Notes: generated from the sequence alone by a model not told the origin. Positions 45,711 through 57,303 are shown, numbered from the stretch's first letter. The stretch: DNA of 64,000 bases from Taxillus chinensis (GCA_023512835.1 CM042087.1:22096434-22160433); one strand, 5' to 3'. Numbers and translations are program-made.

Positions 45711-47425
45711 TGTAGTGACCCGTGTTTGCGGGTGGCCTTTTGAGTGGAAATTGTTGGGTTTTAAGGGATTTTTCTTTCCACACACTTTGGCTAAATCATC
45801 TTGTATGTTGATGAGCAAGCAAGAGGCAAAGCTTGAGCCCAATAAGGAGTCCACATGAGAATGCACGTGAGAATGGCTTTTCACGTGCAGTGATATTTTT
45901 GCATGGGAGCCTTCCTGATGTTGTTCTAAGGCTTGTGGAAAAATTCTAGGCCATTTGGAGCTGCACGCGAGAATGCACGTGAAATGGGCTTTTCGCGTGC
46001 AGGCAAGTTTTTGCATGGTTGTCTTCCTTTTGTTTTGCTGATGATTTCTTCCTAAAGGACCAAGTTCAAATAGTGAGTATTTTGGTGTGTATGGATGTGG
46101 GAAGGTCATAGCTTATTCCATCAAAACTACGTCGTTTTGATGCTGGGATTCACTTAATCAAAACTACGTCGTTTTGATGTTGTGTTGTCTATATAAGGAG
46201 AAGCCCCTCTATTTAAGGTTTAGGGTTTGTTGCTCCACCAGCCGGAGAGAGAGAGAGAGAGAGAGAGGGAAGGAGAGCTCTTGGTTGCTATCGGGCGTCT
46301 TGCGTGGGTGGTCGGTGTCCCGTGGGTGGACGGCGTTCTGCGTGGGAACAGAATATTGCTGTGTTGTTGCGTTTTATAGGTAGGGGTTCTGTTCTTGCTA
46401 ATCCCTCTCAGTCCTAGGGTTCTTAGGTAGAATTCGGTCTATACCTTCTATTATATATATATATAAATCCATATAGGTGTGATCTCCTATATGGATGTTG
46501 GCCTTCAATGGCATTTTGGTGTGATTATGTTATTGGGTGGTCAGTGCATGTTACATGTTCGATGAAATGCCTGAGTGAATATTGCTGTGTGTATATGCCT
46601 AGTACATGTTTGATAGTATGCCTGTGTGGCTGGACTTGTGATTTGGTGTATGTATGCATGTTGGGTGTTTGTTCTATTGCTTGAATGGCTGGGTTTGTGC
46701 ACTTGTGAACGGGTGCACACCAAGTGTTTGGTTTTATGCTTGAGTGACCGTGGTGTATGTTGTGTGCATGACTGTGGTATCTGGCCTGAAGAGGCGGTTA
46801 AATTACTTTGCCTGAGAGGCGGTTAAACCAGTGGCCTGAAGAGGCAGTTAAATTACTTTGCCTGAGAGGCGGTTAAATCAGTGGCCTGAAGAGGCGGTTA
46901 AATTACTTGCTTGAGATGTGGTTTGTTAGCCAGTGTGACTGGGGCTGAGGTTACGCCCGTTTGTGTGGAATGCTTTATTTTCTTAATACTGTCACATCAC
47001 TACACCTATGCACATGCATGTAGCTGCTAGGAGCATGGGAAGGGTTGGGGAGACTTGATTCCAAATGAGCTGTGGTTGCTCACCCCTCCTACTGTGTTTG
47101 CTTGTTTTCCAGGGACTTACAGGCGTTAGGTGGATACACTAAGGTGGAAGACCATCTTCATTTTATTGTTCACTTCAGTAATATACGTTTATAATTTATG
47201 TAACCCCAGGGGGGAAATGTACTAAGGGATTGAATTGTAGTAAGGAACATGGTTGGTTTGTGAACCTTTGATGTTTGAAATTAAATAAAGATGTGGCTTG
47301 TTTGATTTATTGTAATTGTTAGTCTTGCTTGTGTGGCATCCAGTAATCTAACCCCGTTGCCCTCCGTGTGGGTGAATGGGGAGTCACGTACCGGTTTCCC
47401 GGAGTCAGAAATCCGGGGCGTGACA
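45711..47425 (+). repeat. 3' LTR of Tekay-like copy 1
   Basis: Starts TGTAGTGACCCG and ends GGGGCGTGACA, followed by the TTATC target duplication. It shares all modules with the 5' LTR, including palindromes near 46126 and 46158 and a TATATAAGG box near 46190. It differs mainly by microsatellite length and scattered substitutions. Confidence 0.93.
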
Positions 47426-48019
47426 TTATCTGCCGATGACGTTGACTTATTCTACCGTACGATGCGACACGTGGTGGAGGCTGAGCCCAATGATTATCCT
47501 ATGACTCAGTCTACCTCCATCATGTTGTGCGAGATATATGAGCAACCTTTAGAGGAGCACATTTTCCGCCGGCGGATGACTAAAGCAACAGAAGGACATC
47601 ACTCTTGGCACCAGGTCCATGAGGTTCTTATACCGGTCCTCCTTGATCAACACTTTGTACTCTTGCAGTTGGACCTGAGTATGGGCCATGCAGTCCTCTA
47701 TGACACGAGCCAAGCCCATGGGTTTTCCACACGAAAGAAGAAATTGGTGCATGGCTTTCTGCGAAATGTTAAGGATGCCCTATGCAAAGAAGGACTACTA
47801 CACTCAAAGCTGCCCCTTGTTCATTTCAATGAGATGGAGCTTCCCCAACAGCCTGATCAGTTTAGCTGTGGGATTTTTGTTTGCTACTACATGATAGCTC
47901 TACTCCAGTGGCGTGAAGCTTGGGCACTAACTGGCGAAACGTCCACTGAGTTCGTGGCCCGGCTGAGGCGTATGGTGGCCCACATCATCTTCTTCTTTAG
48001 CGTACCCACCAACCGGTAA
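47426..48019 (+). pseudogene. C48 (Ulp1-like) cysteine protease domain of Athila 3' ORF
   Basis: Continues the ORF interrupted at 38886 (ADDVDLFYRTMRH onward) and stays open to the stop at 48017-48019. It shows the C48 order: His in LLDQHFVLLQLDL (codon at 47651), Asp in AVLYDTSQ (47702), Gln in PQQPDQF, and Cys in QFSCGIFVCYYM (47867). These residues form the catalytic centre of SUMO proteases, which cleave SUMO after the diglycine. The domain looks intact apart from the Tekay insertion, which cuts it from its N-terminal part, and upstream frameshifts. C48 domains are known in some Mutator-like and CACTA transposons. Here the position is between Athila pol and the 3' LTR. Confidence 0.75.
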
Positions 48020-49357
48020 CGGTCTTCCTTTTTCTTTTTCCATTGCTCTAAGGACATCGTATAGTTTAAGTGTGGGGGGGGGGGGGGGTCTCCCTTGAAC
48101 CGGTTGCTTGTGTGGTTGAATGCATGATTTGTTTTTATGTTTTTCTTTTCTTTTTCTTTTTTTTTATGTGAATGTATGTTTTGCCTATGAGGTGCATGGC
48201 TACAAGGGTATGTAATTCTGGTTGACTATGTTGACCACCTTAGTATCCTGTTGTGATAAAGATGTTTCAGTAGTTAAGGTGTGTTATAAGTTAGTCGAGC
48301 ATGTCTTTACTTCTTGTATGATATCACCATGATTTTAGAGTTGACATTTGAATAGTAAGCTAAGCATGTTATGTTAGGATGAGCTTTGTAAACCCTGAAG
48401 TTGAGTGTAGAATAGACATATACTTTTTGATAGCACCATTATCTTGCCTTTGAGTGTATTTTATGGGTTATTAGGTTACCAATTTGCTCTTAATATTCAA
48501 TACTAGCTATTTAATGGTTGGAGTTAATTAGGCATAAGAAGTACCTGTTAGTGGCTCAATGTTTGGTGTATGGTGTTAGTGATTCAAGTATTTCAGTTTG
48601 TGATGTTGAGTATCGTTCTTGTAAAAAAAACACCCCTATTGATATTTATGTGTAATAAAAGGGTTACGTGAGGAAAATAGCAGGGTGAATAATCCATCAA
48701 GGGAGAGCATAAAATGCAACATTGTAAGGTTATTATAAAAAAGTGTGAAAAAAAAAATTACAAGGGCTTGTTGTTTTAGTTCAATGTGCAGCCACATAGA
48801 CTAAGTGATTTTTATTGAGAGTGTTGAGCCTAAGTTGCTAGCTCCAGTGTGGAGTGTGAGTTATTGAGTTAGAATAGTGTATGAGTTGCAAAAAGTAGAA
48901 TAGAGGGTGTGTTTTCCTTGATGAGCACAATAGGGACCTCTCATGTTTACTTGGCAAAAACTTAATCAATAGCTAGTAGCGAGTGTGAGAGTAGATTGTA
49001 CATATCCTCTTTAGCTGTTAGGCATTGATAGTAAGGCATGAGAGGAGAAAAAAGAAAGATATATTTGAGTGAGGCTGCTCTAACCTTGGTGAGGACTTTC
49101 AGGGGAAGCTAAGTTTCATTTTATCATTGCATGTTTGCTTCTATCTAAACTGTTAGTAATGATATTACATGGTTGTTGGACTTGATAGTAAGGGCATGTT
49201 TAGATTAATTTGTGATTCATTTTAGCTGCTGGAATGTCTACTTCATCATGATAGAGTTGTATGCCTTAGGAAACCATGCCTCTCTTGTTTGTTATTTTAT
49301 TTGTTTCCAGTTTGACTGTGTGTTTGTTTCTTTTTGCTTGAGGACAAGCAAAGGTTC
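48020..49357 (+). other. Athila 3' non-coding region
   Basis: A G/T-rich region without genes. Soon after the protease stop it contains TTTAAGTGTG followed by 15 G (48074-48088), a polypurine-like tract. The real 3' tract lies at 49358. Long non-coding 3' parts with two GTGTGGGGG tracts are a known Athila trait. Confidence 0.6.
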
Positions 49358-49370
49358 AAGTGTGGGGGGA
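49358..49370 (+). promoter_or_regulatory. Polypurine tract, Athila-like element
   Basis: AAGTGTGGGGGGA, two bases before the LTR start TGATAATG. The word GAGGACAAGCAAAGGTTCAAG just before it is typical of this position in Athila-type elements. Confidence 0.8.
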
Positions 49371-49372
49371 TT

Positions 49373-51130
49373 TGATAATGAGCATTTATGCCGTTATCCT
49401 ATGCCATATTTAGGGTGTTTTAAAGTATGTTTTGAGCCTATTTGCATGGTATTTTGCATATATTTGCTTTAACCCCTAGGAAGACTTTGTTTGGTGTATA
49501 GTTGTACTTTTTGAGTGTTTTTGGCAGGTTTTGGAGCAACTTTTTCCCACACACCTTGGCTAGATCACTCCATACACTCAAGAGGAAGCTATAGGAAGAA
49601 GATGAAAGCAAAATAAGAGTAAAATGAAGGTGCACGCGAAAAGGTGTTTCTCGTATGTAAGGAGTTTGATGCGTGGATACTTTCTACAAGTTCTACTAAA
49701 ACTTTGGAGCAAATTTGGGCTGATTTGGAGCTGCCCGCGAAAAGGACCTTCTCACGTGCATTCTCGTGGGCAGGCAGTTTTGAGCTCCAAATGATGTGTT
49801 TTGTTGTTTTAATCATTTTCATCTAAAGAACTTGGGTCAAATTTGGTGTAATGTTGGGTCTCTAACGTCCCATAGATCAATCCCACATCGGTTAGGGCGA
49901 ACATTGAGGTCGTCCTAATGAGGAGGCTCATGTGCACCTTGTCACAACGCGTTTTAATGGGTCGCGGCCCGTTAGAAACAAATCCGTGCGGGCTGCGGCC
50001 CATGGGTGGGTGCGTGAGTGCCAAAGCGGACAATATTGTGATAGTGAGTGCCCTGGCCGAGGTCCAACATGTAGTTTGAGTTTTATTGAGCCTAGAACGT
50101 TGAATAGTGTCACTAACCAAAACGACGTCGTTTTGGCTGTGACCACGCTTATAATTAGGGCACACCTTTTGTTACCCTAATTTGGCCCACTAAATCTTAT
50201 AAATAGGGGGCTTGGGAGGCATTGTAAATCATCCTTGGTTAGACAATCTGATCTGAGTTCTGAAGAAGAGCTATAGCCATTGCTGAAAGATTGGATTGTC
50301 CTTTGGCGGCACTAGAGTTGGAGAGGAGTGATTTTGGGCAGCAGATGCCGGAGTCTTTGGAGGCCGGAGTCCTGGTTCATCTTGGGTTCTTCCTTTATTG
50401 TCCCGGTACTGTAATCATATTCTTTCTTGTAATTTCTATTGCTTTCATTATGACTATGGGGTAGTTTTGTTAGTCTAGGGGAGCAATGTAGCCCCCAATA
50501 TGTTGTAATTAGTTTGGTTTATGGTTTATTCTTGTTCAAGGAAATGAAATTCAGTTCTTGTTTAATTCACTTGTATGAAAGCAAATGCCTGATTTATGCA
50601 TGATTAGGTAATCTTAGCCCTTGTCTAGGGTGGAACACTAGTGAATTAGGTTTAATGTTGTATGATGGACCAAGTCTACAACTATTAGATTGTTTATCTA
50701 CCTTGATCACTTTTATTCACATGGGCTAAATGGGATAAAAGCCTTAAATCTATCTTAGCATGGACCAAATGTAAGATAGGTAGGAGATAATCAACATGAA
50801 CATGAATTAGAGCTTAAATCAAGAACAAGTGCCATAATCCAAATTATTACAATCCATTGGGTGGTAAACATTGTGACCCTAGATCCTTAATCATTGAAAT
50901 CTTTATACCAACTGCTTGCCAACAATCTGATTTATTCACTTTTACTTTAGCTATTCAGAATTCAAACTATTTGCACAACTTAAATCATATTTCTAGACAT
51001 GGACCAAATCTGTTAGTTTAGTGATCATCTGTCTTTCAGCAATAGTTCCTTCCCTGTGGGATCGATAATCGGGGTTTCAATACTCCACTTATTACTTGGC
51101 CAGTGCACTTGCCGCATACCTATACAATCA
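49373..51130 (+). mobile_element. 3' LTR of Athila-like element
   Basis: Starts TGATAATGAGCATTTATGCC and ends ATACAATCA, about 1.76 kb. It contains CGCGAAAAGG hairpin words (49635 and 49733), a perfect 20-bp palindrome at 50117-50136 (CCAAAACGACGTCGTTTTGG) and a TATAAATAGGGGG box at 50198. It ends with GGGATCGATAATC-type sequence also seen in the solo LTR. The 5' LTR of this element is absent, so no target duplication can be tested. Confidence 0.75.
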
Positions 51131-51836
51131 AGAACTCTCTCTCTCTCCCTTCTTGTGCGACAGCTGCGGCGGTTGACAACAAAAACCCTAAACCTAAAAT
51201 AAAGAGAGCTCCTCCTCCTTATATAGACACCTCACTTATCAAAACGACGTAGTTTTGATAAGTGAAACCCATCATCAAAATGACGTAGTTTTGATAAATG
51301 AAACCCACCATCAAAACGACGTAGTTTTGATAAATGAAATCCACCATCAAAACGACATAGTTTTGATAAATGAAACGCATCATCAAAACAACGTAGTTTT
51401 AATAAATGAAACATGTAATAACCACTCCGCTCCCACACGGGACAAAATACCTACAATTCGAACATGGTCTTTTAGGAAAAGATTATCAGAATGACAAAAC
51501 GAAGATGACGGTGCAAAAATATGCTGCGCGTGACAAAGACCATTGTCACGTGCAAGCTCCAAATGCCCTAGGATTTTGCCACAAGCTTTAGAACTAAGTC
51601 TGGAAGGCTCCCATGCAAAAACATCACTGCATGTGACAAGCCATTGTCACGTGCATTGTCACGTGCACCCTCTAAAAGTGTTCTCTTGGGTTCATCTCTT
51701 GCCTCATGCTTGCTCATTAACAAACAAGTGTTCTAGCTAATGTGTGTGGGAATAAAACTCCTAAAAACCCGACAATTGCCACCCAAAAGACAAAACTGTG
51801 ACTAACTCTTCACATCCCAAAACATGGGTTATTACA
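51131..51836 (-). mobile_element. Family B LTR fragment with amplified ACGT palindromes
   Basis: Reverse-strand family B LTR: GA-type leader remnants, a TATATAAGGAGG box on the minus strand near 51220, palindrome array, GCACGTGAC words, and the terminal GGGTTATTACA at 51836. The part downstream of the promoter is missing because it abuts the Athila LTR end at 51130. Confidence 0.65.
51238..51417. repeat. Five-unit, 36-bp array of ACGT palindromes
   Basis: Units of ATCAAAACGACGTAGTTTTGA type start at 51238, 51274, 51310, 51346 and 51382, exactly 36 bp apart. Other family B LTRs have two. The arms of each unit are inverted repeats around an ACGT core (TCAAAAC...GTTTTGA). Confidence 0.95.
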
Positions 51837-51915
51837 GGCACAAACTGCTGATATTCTCACCAAACCTCTATCTATCGAATTATTTGATAGACACAAATGC
51901 GGATTGTCTGTGTAA
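51837..51915 (+). pseudogene. Copia pol C-terminal end (RNase H tail)
   Basis: Encodes QTADILTKPLSIELFDRHKCGLSV and a stop, the conserved end of copia polyproteins (ADI(F/L)TKPL motif). It is the last piece of a family C copia element. Everything upstream was lost at 51836. Confidence 0.8.
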
Positions 51916-52093
51916 TTCTCTCCTCACGACTAACGGTATTACAGGGGGTTCCCCTCCCTTCTTTGCAATTGGTTGGCAAAAGGGGGAAAAAGAGTGTATT
52001 GTATGCAGGGGGAGTACAGTGTGAGGTATTTGGGGGGAGAGCCTCGAAGGTTCGTAGGCTCAGAGCATGTTCACATATGTTGCCAACAATTCC

Positions 52094-52104
52094 AAAGTGA
52101 GAGA
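52094..52104 (+). promoter_or_regulatory. Polypurine tract, copia family C
   Basis: AAAGTGAGAGA directly before the LTR start TTGTTGTTCCC. A second G-rich tract with the word AAAAGGGGGAAAAAGAG lies at about 51978, typical of SIRE-like 3' regions. Confidence 0.65.
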
Positions 52105-53193
52105 TTGTTGTTCCCGTGATCTTATTGGTAGTCATTGTTGTCAACATTATGCGGAAGTGGGTAAACATTGGGTCGAAGATCCGTACTGGGTTGGATAACT
52201 TCGAAGAGTGATCTCTTAGAGTGAGCTCGTAGAGTGAGTCTAACCATGTACTTACCAATGTCGAAGATCTGGGTCGGAGACTCGTAGATTACTGGGTTAA
52301 AGATCAGATGACTCGAAGGTGCTGGGTCGAAGATCATCTGGCCAGCAGGCTCAAAGCACCACTGAAGGTACACAAGGTCGCAGACTCGTAGATCCACAAG
52401 GTCGAAGATTCGAAGACTATAGGTGTAGAGCAGCGTCTCGGAGACTCAAAGACTTGCAGGCTCGAAGACCCGTCGGGTATTGAGTAGCAGTGTTGTAGAG
52501 TCGAAGTTCGTAGATCGAAGCTCACAGGGTCGAAGATTAGTAGACCCATTGAGGTGAACAGAAGATTAGCCAAGGAAGAGTATGGTTATACCTAACGCAA
52601 AACTAGTGACTCGTAGAGTGAGATGTCAGTTGAGCACCAGTTCTACTTAACTTCGAAGCCAGAGAGCAGAAGAATTGGAAGATCAATTCTCAAGGTTCAA
52701 AGACTCAGACTCGAAGATTTGTAGACAAAGACTCAGAGGTAGCTTGTGAAGTAATAGCAAAGCTACGAGGCACATATATCTACGAGGTTGTGGCTAGTTG
52801 AAGATGCGAAACGCACTGAAGACCACGCTTAAGTAAGCTATCACTCTGACGACATCGCTGAGCATGCTAAGTGCTAGGAAACACGTGGACATCATTCGGG
52901 GCTAGCATAACATGTTTCAACGGTGAAGATCAAAAGGTGAAATATGCTTAACCCAAGCACAGGGGTTTGTTACTGAGGCTGACCTATAAAAGCAAGGGAT
53001 ATGCCTTACTCAAAAGCGCATCAGAATATCACAGAAGATAAGAAACATATCAGCGGCGATATAAGAGAGACGCAGAGTAGTTCGTTTAGAATACACAAAG
53101 AGAGAGGACGATCGATAGCAAGATAACAATGAGTTAATCAGTTCTTCTTCCTCATACATTTGGTGAGTTGTGTGTAAGTTCGGCAAAGGAGTG

Positions 53194-54782
53194 TGTCACG
53201 CCCCGGATTTCCAACCCGAGGAAACCGGTACGTGACTCCCCGTTCACCCACACGGAGGGCAATGGGGTTGGATTACTGGATGCCACAAGCAAGTCTAACC
53301 ATTTCAATAAATCAAACAAGTCACATCTTTATTTAATTCCAAATATTAAAGGTTCACAAAACAACCATGTTCCTTACTACAATTCAATCCCTTAGTACAT
53401 TTCCCTCCCTGGGGTTACATAAATCATAAAATTACATTTCAGAAGAGAACAATATAATGAAGATGGTCTTCCACCTTGGTGTATCCACCTAACGCCTGTA
53501 AGTCCTTGGAAAACAAGCAAACACAGTAGGAGGGGTGAGCAACCACAGCTCAGTAGGGATCAAGTCTCCCCAACCCTTCCCATGCTCCTAGTGGCTACAT
53601 GCATGTGTACAAGTGCAGTGTCGTGTTACAATAATTTCAACAGACATAACAACAACCACATCAACAATTACAATCTTCCACTGCCACACAGGCTAACAAA
53701 ACACATCTCAAGCAAGTAGTTTAACCGCCTCTTCAGGCCACTAATTTAATCGCCTCTCAGGCAAAGTAGTTTAACCGCCTCTTCAGGCCACCCTGGTTTA
53801 ACCGCCTCTCAGGCAAAGTAGTTTAACCGCCTCTTCAGGCCAGATAGCACAGTCAAGCACACAACACACACCATGGTCACTCAAGCATACAACCAAACAC
53901 TTGGTGTGCACCCGTTCACAAGTGCACAAACCCAGCCATTCAGGCCATAGAACAAACACCCAGCATACATACATACACTAAACCACAAGTCCAGCCACAC
54001 AGACATATTACCAAACACGTAATGGGCATATACACACAGCTAAATTCACACAGGCATTTCATCAAACATATAGCATGTAATCCACAGAATCACACCAAAA
54101 TGCCACTGAAGGCCAACATCCATATAGGAGATCACACCTATATGGATTACATATGTATATATAACCAGATATAACCCATAATCTGCCCTAGGACCCTAGG
54201 ACAGAGGAGGATTTAGGAAGAACAGAACCCCTACCTCAAGTAAAACGCGACAACACAGCAGTGTCCCGATCCCACGTCGAACGCCGTCCACCCACGAGTC
54301 ACCGACCACCCACGCAAGACGCCCGGCAGCAACCAGGAGCTCTCCTTCCCTCTCTCTCTTTCTCTGCGACGGCTGGTGGAGCAACAAACCCTAACCCTAA
54401 AAACAGAGGGGCTTCTCCTCCTTATATAGACAACACAACATCAAAACGACGTAGTTTTGATTAAGTGAAACCCAGCATCAAAACGACGTAGTTTTAATCA
54501 CACAAGTTAGCACCATTCCGCACCCATATAGGCCAAAATACTCAGAATTTCAACATGGTCCTAAAAACAGAGGGGCTTCTTCTCCTTCCCTCTCTCCCAT
54601 TTCACGTGCACCTCACATACACGTCTGTTTGGCCTGAAACTTCTGTGGTAGATAGAGGACATCATTCTAAGCATCTTTCCTTTTGCACGTGAATTCATTT
54701 GAGTCCATTTACTAGGTCAAAATCTAGAAAAACTCTACTCAGAAGGCAGAACTGTGACTAACTCAAGGTACGGGTCCTTACA
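53194..54782 (-). repeat. 3' LTR of Tekay-like copy 2
   Basis: Minus-strand LTR from TGTAAGGACCCG (54782) to GGGCGTGACA (53194). It contains two ACGT palindromes (near 54440 and 54477), a TATATAAGG box near 54421 and a decayed 50-bp array (53720-53845). It is nearly identical to the 5' LTR. Confidence 0.92.
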
Positions 54783-54798
54783 TCCTCTCCCCCTTAAG
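54783..54798 (-). promoter_or_regulatory. Polypurine tract, Tekay-like copy 2
   Basis: Minus-strand AAGGGGGAGAGGA directly before the 3' LTR, identical to that of copy 1. Non-coding spacer follows up to 55115, with a local duplication of ATCCCTTGGCCAACAGCCAC (55046 and 55067) and of CCACGCTTAAGATTGTTCGTCCTC (55085 and 55110). Confidence 0.85.
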
Positions 54799-55115
54799 AC
54801 TTTTCGTCCTTGAAAAGAAATGACATACAAGGAAAAACAAACACAAGCTACCCATTTTCCACCCGGCAAGCCACCACACCCAAATGGGTCATACACCGCA
54901 CACAGCACAACAGCACATAACAAAGTACCACCATAATCCATAACCACAATAATGCATATAACACAAAGAAGAACACCTGTCTTTAAAAGACAATACAAAT
55001 ACACCAAATCGTACACAACTAATACAAGAAAACACAAAACACATCACTATCCCTTGGCCAACAGCCACTATCCCTTGGCCAACAGCCACGCTTAAGATTG
55101 TTCGTCCTCCCACGC

Positions 55116-56571
55116 TTAAGATTGTTCGTCCTCGAACAAGTCTGGGTGCTGCTCACGCATCACGGACTCACGTTCCCATGTCTCCTCCTCAATGCCACGG
55201 TGCTGCCACAGCACGCGAACTAAAGGAATAGCACGACCACGCAAAAGCTTCTCTCGCCGATCTAGGATACGGATAGGGGCCTCAACAACGGACATGTCAT
55301 CCGCAATGTCTAATGTCCCCCAATCGATCACATGAGTGGGGTCAGGGTGATACTTCCGCAACTGGGACACGTGAAACACGTTGTGCACTCAACTCAGCCG
55401 CGGTGGTAACGCTAACCGGTAGGCCACAGGCCCCACACGATCCGGGAATCTCAAAAGGACCAATAAACCGCGGAGATAGCTTGGAACCTCGCCCAAACCG
55501 TTGATGACCACGACGTGGAGAGACACGAAGGAACACATGATCACCAACAGAAAACTCCAAAGGTCGCCGCCGCTGATCCGCATAAGATTTCTGCCGACTC
55601 TGAGCTGACAACAAACGCTGACGAATCAACTTGACCTTCTCAGTAGCCTCTTGAACCAACTGTGGCCCCAAGAGAGCTGCCTCTCCTACCTCAGTCCAAC
55701 ACAAGGGTGAGCGGCACGGCCTCCCATACAACGCCTCAAAAGGAGCCATCCCAATGGATGCCTGATAACCGTTATTGTAGGCAAACTCCACCGAAGCAAG
55801 GTGAGTTGCCCACGAACCCCCAAAGTCTAACACACAGGCCCGTAACATGTCCTCCAAAGTCTGATTTGTCCTCTCTGTCCTGGCCGTCGGTCTCAGGGTG
55901 AAAGGCTGTACTCAAGTGAAGCTTGGTCCCCATAGCCTCCTGCAAACCTGCCCAGAAACGGGAAGTGAACCTCGAATCCCGGTCAGAGACAACCGATGAT
56001 GGTACTCCATGCAGTCTCACAATCTCGTTCATGTACAGCTGACTCAAGGTCCCAATGGAGTCCCGCTCGCGAACAGCAAGGAAATGGGCCGACTTTGTGA
56101 GTCGATCCACAATCACCCAAATCATGTCCTTCCTCCCAGTGGTGGGTGGAAGACCATCACAAAGTCCATCGTGATATGGTCCCACTTCCACTCCGCTATG
56201 GGCAACGGCTGTAACATGCCCGCCGGCCGCTGATGTTCTGCCTTCACCTGCTGACACGTGAGGCACCGCGAAACAAAGGCAGCCACATCGCGTTTCATCC
56301 CAGGCCACCAAAAATGTCCCCGAAGCGCATGGTACATCTTCGTACCCCCTGGATGCACAGCAACTCTAGATTGGTGAAACTCCCTCATCACCTCGTCCCT
56401 GAGGGAAGAAGCTACTACCAACAGCCCCTGAAACGACAACTCATGCTCAGGACCCTCTGTCCAGTCCTCAGATAGTTCCCCAGCCTCAATACAGGCACGG
56501 AGAACCTCACACTCAATGTCACCCAACTGTCCCTCCCGGACGTGCTGGTACAACTCAGGCACCACCACCAA
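55116..56571 (-). pseudogene. Tekay-like integrase and chromodomain, copy 2
   Basis: Minus-strand fragments in several frames: HHCC region (56571-56122, [19 protein letters not shown]), DDE core (56311-55772, [20 protein letters not shown] and [14 protein letters not shown]), middle (55857-55342, [18 protein letters not shown] and [16 protein letters not shown]) and chromodomain tail (55388-55116, [20 protein letters not shown]). Frameshifts near 56160, 55880 and 55400 separate them. The final stop follows QHPDLFEDEQS. Confidence 0.9.
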
Positions 56572-56607
56572 AGGACTCAGGACTGTCCCCCCATCATGAG
56601 CAACAGG

Positions 56608-57303
56608 CTACAGCTGCAACATTGCCAACTGCTCCATCAGCTTCCACTCTCTCACGGCCACCTCGGCTTTCCCTTTCCTGCTCAACGCGTCAGCTACAAC
56701 ATTACCCTTGCCCGGGGTATAGGCAAGAGTAAAGTCAAAGGTCTGCAAATACTCCACCCATCTCCTTTGCCTCAAATTCAAGTCCTTCTGAGTAAAGATG
56801 TACTGAAGGCTCTTGTGATCTGAGAACACTACAAACTTTTCCCCCAAGAGGTAGTGCTGCCAACTCTTCAGGGCGAAGATGACGGCCGCTAACTCAAGGT
56901 CATGAGTAGGATAATTCTGCTCATGAGGCTTCACTGCCTCGACCCATAAGCTACCACACCTGTGCTCCCGCATAAGCACACACCCCAAACCAACCCTGGA
57001 CGCATCACAATACACCTCATACGGAATATCCTCCCTAGGCAACCTCAACACAGGTGCAGTGGTCAAACGGGTTTTGAGAGTCTCAAATGCCTGCTGGCAC
57101 TTGTCCGTCCACTCAAATTTCACTCCTTTCCTAGTCAACGCCGTCATAGGAGCCGCCAAACGGGAGAACCCCTCTACAAAACGACGATAGTACCCCGCCA
57201 AGCCAAGAAAACTACGGATCTCAAAAACGTTGGTTGGCCTCGCCCACAATGCAAAGGCCTCAATCTTGGCTGGGTCCACCCTAACTCCCTCAGCTAACAC
57301 CAC
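56608..57303 (-). pseudogene. Tekay-like RNase H, copy 2
   Basis: A 231-codon minus-strand stretch with [64 protein letters not shown] and [13 protein letters not shown] small frame error disturbs the stretch after [14 protein letters not shown] compared with copy 1 ([13 protein letters not shown]). A stop at the end cuts it from integrase. Confidence 0.88.

Larger units (their letters stand above)
38887..47425 (+). mobile_element. Complete Tekay-like chromovirus, copy 1
   Basis: An LTR retrotransposon of 8,539 bp with a perfect 5-bp target duplication TTATC (38882-38886 and 47426-47430). Order: 5' LTR, initiator-tRNA-Met-type primer site, gag, RT, RNase H, integrase, chromodomain-like tail, purine tract, 3' LTR. 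The chromodomain-like tail, the primer type and the LTRs of about 1.7 kb fit the Tekay/Del lineage. It is inserted in the same orientation as the Athila element, within the 3' ORF. Stops in gag and RT and a lost protease segment make it non-autonomous. Confidence 0.93.

Noticed and set aside
51238..51417. CRISPR-like regular repeats
   Set aside because: Spacers are near-identical, repeats are promoter palindromes within an LTR, and the DNA is a plant nuclear genome with no cas genes.
51837..51915. Missing end of copia element A
   Set aside because: It is followed by a family C polypurine tract and LTR, not the family A LTR, so it belongs to a different copia element.
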